Assembly (NCBI GenBank): GCA_016296065.1
Contig: JAEDKA010000002.1
Coordinates: 1-64,000 of the forward strand
Direction of reading: 5' to 3'
From: Kiritimatiellia bacterium
Lineage (GTDB): Bacteria; Verrucomicrobiota; Kiritimatiellia; RFP12; UBA1067
Length of the DNA: 64,000 bases
Position numbers and translations under genes: made by a program. Of the stretch, positions 59,520 through 64,000 are shown one piece after another (the stretch's first letter is position 1; each line of letters opens with the position of its first letter). The notes beneath the pieces were generated by a model. That model saw only the letters and a list, made by a program, of their open reading frames with translations. It had not been told where the DNA came from and ran no database searches.

Positions 59520-60272
59520 ATGGCAATTGTTTTCCAGAAGCCGAAGGCGCTCACCGACGCCGTTCTCCACTACTGCCCGGGATGCACCCACGGCATCGTG
59601 CACCGCCTCGTCGCTGAGGCGATAGACGAGCTCGGCATCGAGGGCCGCACGATCGGCATCGCGCCGGTCGGATGCTCCGTGATGGCGTACGACTACTTCA
59701 GGTGCGACATGATCGAGGCGTCGCACGGGCGCGCCCCGGCCGTCGCGACGGGAGTCAAGCGCTCCATGCCCGACAACATCGTCTTCACCTACCAGGGCGA
59801 CGGCGATCTCGCGTCCATCGGACTGTGCGAGACGGTCTCCACCGCGTGCCGCGGCGAGAACATCACGATCATCTTCATCAACAACGCGATCTACGGCATG
59901 ACCGGTGGACAGATGGCGCCGACCTCGCTCATTGGGCAGGTCACGCAGACCTCGCCGTACGGACGCGACCCGAAGACGCAGGGAATGCCGATCAGGATCT
60001 GCGAGCTTCTCGCGTCCCTCGACGCCCCGGCGTATCTCGAGCGCGTCGCCGTCAACTCCGTCGCGCACGTGCGCCAGGCGAAGAAGGCAATCCTCAAGGC
60101 GTTCAAGAACCAGGTCGAGGGCAAGGGCTTCTCGCTCGTCGAGGTCGTCTCGACGTGCCCGACGAACTGGGGCCTCACGCCCGACAAGGCGTGCCAGTTC
60201 GTCGAGGAGAAGATGATTCCGTTCTATCCGCTCGGATGCTACAAGGACCGCACGGCGGGGGAGGCTAAGTAA
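59520..60272 (+). CDS. 2-oxoacid:ferredoxin oxidoreductase beta subunit (thiamine-diphosphate binding)
   Basis: The 250-residue subunit starts 1 nt after the alpha stop. CPGCTHGIVHRLVAEAIDE opens the family, IAPVGCSVMAYDYF follows, and the thiamine-diphosphate motif is GDGDLASIGL with INNAIYGMTGGQMAPTS completing the Mg/diphosphate site. It pairs with alpha to form the active site. All expected residues are present. Confidence 0.9.
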   Translation: MAIVFQKPKALTDAVLHYCPGCTHGIVHRLVAEAIDELGIEGRTIGIAPVGCSVMAYDYFRCDMIEASHGRAPAVATGVKRSMPDNIVFTYQGDGDLASIGLCETVSTACRGENITIIFINNAIYGMTGGQMAPTSLIGQVTQTSPYGRDPKTQGMPIRICELLASLDAPAYLERVAVNSVAHVRQAKKAILKAFKNQVEGKGFSLVEVVSTCPTNWGLTPDKACQFVEEKMIPFYPLGCYKDRTAGEAK

Positions 60273-60273
60273 G

Positions 60274-60813
60274 ATGACATACGAAACTATAATGGCTGGC
60301 TTCGGCGGACAGGGGCTCCTGTTCTCCGGAAAGGTCCTCGCGCATGCGGCTCTCATCGAGAACAAGGAGCTTTCGTGGCTTCCGTCGTACGGACCCGAGA
60401 TGCGCGGCGGAACGTGCAACTGCTCCGTGATCGTCTCCGACGAGCCCGTGGGCTCTCCGATCATCGCGCACCCGAACGTGCTCATGGTGATGAACGAGCC
60501 GTCCCTCGACAAGTTCGAGGACACCGTCGCGCCCGGCGGGACGATCTTCGTCGACTCCGCGCTCATCGGACGCAAGGTGCGCCGCACCGACGTCGACGTC
60601 GTATACATCCCGGCGACGCAGATGGCGAAGGACATGGACGCTCTCTCGCTCGCGAACATGATCATCCTCGGCGCGATCGTCGAGAAGCTCCGCTGCGTCA
60701 ATCCCGACACGATCGAGACTGCGCTCCGCGAGACGATATCCGCCCGCAAGGCGAACCTCCTCGACCTCAACCTCAAGGCGGTCGCGGCGGGACGCGCGTT
60801 CATCCGCGGCTGA
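60274..60813 (+). CDS. 2-oxoacid:ferredoxin oxidoreductase gamma subunit
   Basis: The 179-residue subunit has the typical N-terminus IMAGFGGQGLLFSGKVLAHA and SYGPEMRGGTCNCSVIVS of the catalytic gamma domain, and ends with AVAAGRAFIRG. It starts 1 nt after the beta stop. With the preceding three genes it makes a complete four-subunit enzyme. The next feature is the tRNA-Pro promoter, so the operon ends here. Confidence 0.9.
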   Translation: MTYETIMAGFGGQGLLFSGKVLAHAALIENKELSWLPSYGPEMRGGTCNCSVIVSDEPVGSPIIAHPNVLMVMNEPSLDKFEDTVAPGGTIFVDSALIGRKVRRTDVDVVYIPATQMAKDMDALSLANMIILGAIVEKLRCVNPDTIETALRETISARKANLLDLNLKAVAAGRAFIRG

Positions 60814-60856
60814 AGAAATCGATGCCGCCCATCCGGTAGCGCGTCCGCGCGAGATT

Positions 60857-60865
60857 TGGTATAAT
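60857..60865 (+). promoter_or_regulatory. tRNA-Pro promoter, extended -10
   Basis: TTTGG-TATAAT with the -10 at 60860-60865, 33 nt before the tRNA. Confidence 0.65.
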
Positions 60866-60898
60866 ATCCTTTAATACCGCAGCGTGGCGGCATCTTTA

Positions 60899-60976
<78 letters not shown>

Positions 60977-61030
60977 TTTCAAACGGTACAAAGGGAATCT
61001 CTCCTTATTGCCGTGTAATTCAGACCCAAG

Positions 61031-61055
61031 AAAACCCCAAGTAATCTGGGGTTTT
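61031..61055 (+). terminator. intrinsic terminator after tRNA-Pro
   Basis: AAAACCCC pairs with GGGGTTTT around a short loop, followed by CGCTTTT. It is nearly symmetric and may act on both strands. Confidence 0.75.
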
Positions 61056-61155
61056 CGCTTTTCTTGGCTATAGAGAATCGTGTGCATGGTTGCCGTAGAG
61101 CGGCTCTGATCAAGATTCTGTTTGCATCACATACGCCACCAGTCGGTCAAAAATA

Positions 61156-61164
61156 TGGTATAAC
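61156..61164 (+). promoter_or_regulatory. extended -10 promoter of the candidate small RNA
   Basis: TGG-TATAAC with the -10 at 61159-61164, giving an expected start near 61171. Confidence 0.6.
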
Positions 61165-61170
61165 ATGCAC

Positions 61171-61317
61171 CGTCGGGGCAGTTGTTTTGGTAGTACGGAG
61201 AAGGAGGTGTGCGGGTGCCGCGTAATAGCAACGTAGAAAAGTTGTTATTTCGCAACGACTGCTCCGCCAACATTGGCGGCAGACTCTCAGAACGGATGTT
61301 CTGGGGGTTTTTCTTTT
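61171..61317 (+). ncRNA. candidate small RNA of about 145 nt with own promoter and terminator
   Basis: A 12-bp closing stem pairs GGGGCAGTTGTT (61175-61186) with AACGACTGCTCC (61254-61265). It encloses GCGG-GTG-CCGC and TAGCAAC/GTTGTTA hairpins. A GCCAA/TTGGC hairpin follows, then a terminator (CAGAAC-GGAT-GTTCTG, GGGG, T-run) at 61288-61317. Between the stems AAGGAGGTG is exposed, a perfect complement to the usual 3' end of 16S rRNA. A GTG frame (61215-61355) starts behind it but runs through the terminator, so coding is doubtful. I could not match it to SRP, tmRNA, RNase P or 6S RNA. Confidence 0.6.
61288..61317 (+). terminator. intrinsic terminator of the candidate small RNA
   Basis: CTCTCAGAAC pairs with GTTCTGGGGG (with G-U pairs) around GGAT, then TTTTTCTTTT. 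Confidence 0.8.
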
Positions 61318-61384
61318 GCCTGAAAATCCGTGGGTGCGGAGGGAAAAAAATTTAACAAACCCCCTTGTGGCTAAAAAGGCAATA

Positions 61385-61393
61385 TGATATAAT
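61385..61393 (+). promoter_or_regulatory. extended -10 promoter of the NUDIX gene
   Basis: TGA-TATAAT with the -10 at 61388-61393; the start is 45 nt downstream with AAAAGG before it. Confidence 0.6.
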
Positions 61394-61438
61394 GTGTCTC
61401 GTCAACACAAATGAGATGATTTCCAAAAGGCACATATC

Positions 61439-62311
61439 ATGAAGCGCACGGCAGATGACATGAAGAAGATCGCGGAATACCGCAAGACGCTCGGCAAGTA
61501 TCCGAAGCCGAGCGTCACGGCCGACATCATCGCCGTGCGCCCTGCCTACAGCGAGCTTGAGGAGAGCCAGTGGCGGGAAAATCCGGAGTTCGCGCTCGAG
61601 GTGCTGTTCATCAGGCGCGGGCAATGGCCGTACGAGGGAAGCTGGGCGCTTCCCGGCGGATTCATCCGTCCGACGGAGTCCGTTGACGAGGGCGCGCGGC
61701 GCGAGCTGCGCGAGGAGACGGCCCTTGAGTCCGAGCACCTCATCCCCGTCGGCGTCTTTTCAAAGCCCGACCGCGACATGAGGGCGTGGGTCATCTCCAA
61801 CGCGTTCGTGTCCGTGCATAGACGCGGACAGGGCTGCCACGTGAAGGGCGGCGACGATGCGGCGTCCGCCAAGTGGCTCACGCTGAAATTGCCGACTGTC
61901 GGGGATGGCAGGTTCCATCTTCCGTTCTACGACGGCGTGAAGCAGGCCTTCTGCCTTTCCGGCACCTACCGCGAGGAGGACCTCGGCGGCGGAACGGTTC
62001 TCTCCGTTGAAAAGAATCCGCTCGCGTTCGACCATGCGGAGATCATCGCGCAGGCGTTCCTGCGGATGCTCTCGTTCGACACGAAGAAGCTCGTGTTCTT
62101 CTTCCTGCCGGAGAAGTTCACGCTCTCCAACTACATCGACGTCTACCAGTACCTCACGCGCTACTCCGTAAGCCCGGCCAACATCCCGAGCTTCCGTCGC
62201 CAGCTCACCGCGACGAAGGAGCCGCTTCTTGAGGTGTGCGAGGGCGAGTGGGAGGACCTCGGCGGACGCGCCCACGCCCCGGCTAAGTTGTACAGAAGGA
62301 GAAATGATTAA
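61439..62311 (+). CDS. NUDIX-domain protein with NrtR-like C-terminal region
   Basis: The 290-residue protein has a Nudix box GGFIRPTESVDEGARRELREETAL, matching GX5EX7REUXEEXGU except for Ala in place of the last Gly; this is preceded by WALPGGF. The C-terminal third (about residues 205-290: KKLVFFFLPEKFTLSNYIDVYQYLT, NIPSFRRQL) looks like the winged-helix part of NrtR-type regulators. Family knowledge: NrtR proteins sense ADP-ribose or NAD metabolites and repress NAD genes; others are ADP-ribose pyrophosphatases. With near-intact catalytic residues it could be enzyme, regulator or both. An ADP-ribosylglycohydrolase gene follows after 71 nt, which supports a link to ADP-ribose. Confidence 0.78.
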   Translation: MKRTADDMKKIAEYRKTLGKYPKPSVTADIIAVRPAYSELEESQWRENPEFALEVLFIRRGQWPYEGSWALPGGFIRPTESVDEGARRELREETALESEHLIPVGVFSKPDRDMRAWVISNAFVSVHRRGQGCHVKGGDDAASAKWLTLKLPTVGDGRFHLPFYDGVKQAFCLSGTYREEDLGGGTVLSVEKNPLAFDHAEIIAQAFLRMLSFDTKKLVFFFLPEKFTLSNYIDVYQYLTRYSVSPANIPSFRRQLTATKEPLLEVCEGEWEDLGGRAHAPAKLYRRRND

Positions 62312-62382
62312 CAGCCGTTTGCCTAAAGGGCATCAACATTTCACAAACAAACATCATATAGCCAAAAAGGAAAGAAGAAAAA

Positions 62383-63249
62383 ATGAACAGAAACAAGGCT
62401 AAGGGGATGCTGTGGGGACTGATCGTCGGCGACGCGTTCGGGAGCCCCATACAGTTCAGTGGCAAGGACAACCATCCGTGGATCACGGAGATGGTGGCGT
62501 GTCCGGTGTTCAGGCTTCCGCCCGGCTACTGGACGGACGACGGCTCGATGGCCATGTGCATAATGGACTCATACGTCCGCAAGGGCGGCTATGACCTGAA
62601 GGACATCGGCGACACGTTCGTGAAGTGGTTCATGGACGGATACCTTTCGTCAAAGGAAGGGGAGTCGTTTGACGTCGGCGGCGCGACGTGGTCCGCCTGC
62701 CAGCATATCGCGTTCGACCACAGATATGTCAATGGACGCGAAGACGGGCAGGGCAACGGATCCATCATGCGCTTCGCGCCGTCGTACCTTCTCGCGCAGA
62801 AGGAGGGCGACCCCGCGAAGGCGATGCACGAGATCAGCGACCTCACGCACAGCTCGAGCAGGATTCGCGAGGTCGTGGATCGCTTCGCAAAGGTGCTGGA
62901 CGAGCACATGGCGGGCAATCGCACATCGGAGGCATCGCCTTACAAGACTCGCGCGGCGGTGAACAACTCCGGATGGGCGGTCTCGACGCTTGACGCCGCG
63001 CTCTGGGCGTTCAACACGACGCAATCCTTCGAGGACGGTCTCATTGCCGCCGTCAACCTTGGCGGCGACTCTGACTCCATCGGTGCGGTCTTCGGGCAGA
63101 TCGCCGGGGCATACTATGGCTTCGACGCGATCCCCGGGCGATGGGTGAAGGCGGTCAAGACATGGGAGAAGGTCGATTCCCTGATTGAGGGTTTTCTCGA
63201 CGCAGTGGAATGTCGCTCCGCCGGCGACATAAAGGAGGGCGGCATTTAG
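62383..63249 (+). CDS. ADP-ribosylglycohydrolase family protein (DraG-like)
   Basis: The 288-residue protein has the family's N-terminal GMLWGLIVGDAFGSP and metal-binding WTDDGSMAMC. The middle NGSIMRFAP and C-terminal NLGGDSDSIGAVFGQIAGAYYG complete the two-magnesium site (Asp, Asp, Asp-x-Asp-Ser). These enzymes remove ADP-ribose from proteins (DraG) or small molecules. Substrate is unknown. The upstream NUDIX/NrtR-like protein would handle free ADP-ribose, so the two probably act in one NAD or ADP-ribose circuit. AAAGGAAAG precedes the ATG. Confidence 0.88.
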   Translation: MNRNKAKGMLWGLIVGDAFGSPIQFSGKDNHPWITEMVACPVFRLPPGYWTDDGSMAMCIMDSYVRKGGYDLKDIGDTFVKWFMDGYLSSKEGESFDVGGATWSACQHIAFDHRYVNGREDGQGNGSIMRFAPSYLLAQKEGDPAKAMHEISDLTHSSSRIREVVDRFAKVLDEHMAGNRTSEASPYKTRAAVNNSGWAVSTLDAALWAFNTTQSFEDGLIAAVNLGGDSDSIGAVFGQIAGAYYGFDAIPGRWVKAVKTWEKVDSLIEGFLDAVECRSAGDIKEGGI

Positions 63250-63290
63250 TAGAATTGGCGGCGTAAACCAAACAGGAAAGGAACACGCTG

Positions 63291-64000
63291 ATGAAATTCA
63301 CCGAGAAGACGATCGAGGAAGCGACGAGCAAGATGTGCGAGGACTCGTTCTGGTCCGAAGTGTACGAGAACGCGCCCGAAGGCGCGAAGAAACGTCTGCG
63401 CGTCGCGTTCTGGGGCAATGCGCACATGCGCGAGAGGGAGGATCTTGACGCATACCGCATTGAGCGCGAGCGCATCGAGCGCGAGGAGATGACGTACGAG
63501 GACGCCATGTATCTCGCGCGGCGCTTCCCCGAGGGCGCGGGGAAGACGCACTACGCGGAGCTCGCCGAGCGCATTGCGCGGCGTCCGATGATGACGGACG
63601 CAAAGCTCGACGCGGCGATCGACGCGCTCGCCGCGATGCTTCCGGCGGAGGACCGCGCGCTCGTCGCGGCGAGCAGGGAGCGCTACGACCGCTGCGAGGA
63701 CGGATTCTTCACGAAGGAACTGTTCTGGAAGGCCGTCGGAGGAGACGGCGATTCATGCGGACTCGTCGGCGACTGCTTCGCGCACGGACACGGGGTGGAT
63801 CCGGACCCGGAGCTTGCGCTCTACTGGTTCCGCCGCGGCGCGTTCGGAGGAGACGCCGACTGCTGTCTCCATCTCGCATATATCCACGAGGACGAGGAGT
63901 CGGGGCATTTCGACATGCCGGCGGCGGTGTTCTGGATGATGGAGGCGCTGCGGCGCGGAGATGCCGACGCCAAGCGCAACTTCGGCTACCGGCTTGCGCT
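63291..64000 (+). CDS. Sel1-repeat protein, truncated by the window end
   Basis: The frame starts at ATG 63291 behind ACAGGAAAGG and stays open for 236 codons to the window edge. Residues about 130-236 contain Sel1-like/TPR motifs (GLVGDCFAHGHGVDPDPELALYWFRRGAFGGDADCCLHLAY and then AVFWMMEALRRGDADAKRNFGY), which are short helical repeats for protein interaction. The N-terminal 125 residues are a charged helical region with no named domain. A TAGAAT box at 63250-63255 may be its promoter. The C-terminal end is outside the window. Confidence 0.75.
   Translation, partial: MKFTEKTIEEATSKMCEDSFWSEVYENAPEGAKKRLRVAFWGNAHMREREDLDAYRIERERIEREEMTYEDAMYLARRFPEGAGKTHYAELAERIARRPMMTDAKLDAAIDALAAMLPAEDRALVAASRERYDRCEDGFFTKELFWKAVGGDGDSCGLVGDCFAHGHGVDPDPELALYWFRRGAFGGDADCCLHLAYIHEDEESGHFDMPAAVFWMMEALRRGDADAKRNFGYRLA

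Noticed and set aside
61209..61355. GTG-started 47-codon peptide behind a strong Shine-Dalgarno sequence
   Set aside because: The frame runs straight through the intrinsic terminator hairpin and T-run, and the product has no recognisable character. I keep it only as an alternative reading of the small RNA.

Overview
The window is a GC-rich (roughly 60% by eye) chromosomal segment with no rRNA and two tRNAs. The gene set suggests an uncultured anaerobic member of the PVC superphylum, most likely a gut- or sediment-type Kiritimatiellota/Lentisphaerae/Verrucomicrobiota lineage. The reasons are a PEP-CTERM protein, a giant secreted beta-helix/InlB-repeat protein, a lone pseudopilin-like protein, secreted GH31 and GH51 glycosidases, an outer membrane (LptA, TonB receptor, TolC-type factor), and anaerobic 2-oxoacid:ferredoxin oxidoreductase. 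The phylum is an inference from style and content; no marker gene was compared.

Layout. 0-8 kb: gluzincin peptidase, GluQ tRNA-Asp modification enzyme, a repeat/RHS-remnant patch, secreted GH31, outer-membrane-like protein, YbaK deacylase, LptA-like protein, YihY/BrkB membrane protein. 8-11.8 kb: a GxxExxY nuclease-like gene inside inverted-repeat arms, an RmlD-like reductase carrying an in-frame 75-bp duplication, and an acyltransferase-ACP-adenylating enzyme fusion. 11.8-14.5 kb (minus strand): a two-component system. 15-18 kb: a metal-efflux unit (CsoR-type repressor, P1B ATPase) with two matching operators. 18.4-21.1 kb: a hybrid histidine kinase flanked by two copies of a mobile-element-like repeat. 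21.5-39.6 kb: an AT-richer stretch with a long RNA hairpin, two membrane proteins, a 4,833-residue surface protein, a PEP-CTERM protein and a secreted protein. 39.6-46.5 kb: phosphofructokinase, TonB receptor, a repeat island, NadC and a stand-alone AICAR transformylase. 47-50 kb: GH51 arabinofuranosidase and a sigma factor. 50-57.9 kb: pseudopilin, QueH, an ABC exporter pair, FabD and an outer-membrane efflux factor. 58-60.8 kb: tRNA-Val and the four-subunit ferredoxin oxidoreductase. 60.9-64 kb: tRNA-Pro, a candidate small RNA, NUDIX/NrtR-like protein, ADP-ribosylglycohydrolase and a truncated Sel1-repeat protein.

Expression signals are unusually legible. Most promoters are extended -10 elements of the form TGnTATAAT. 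In about half a dozen genes the -10 lies only 6-10 nt before the start codon, which implies leaderless mRNAs; genes with a longer leader carry a Shine-Dalgarno sequence instead.

The most notable non-genic content is repeats. One is a 210-425 bp MITE-like family; its copy at 15026-15450 has 19-bp perfect terminal inverted repeats and an 11-bp target duplication. A second is an inverted-repeat arm family that brackets the GxxExxY gene and also occurs gene-free at 43428-43520. A third is a short palindrome family with variable stems but a constant loop word, one copy of which sits inside a coding sequence. A 740-bp island at 43.2-43.9 kb is bounded by 33-bp direct and about 100-bp inverted repeats.
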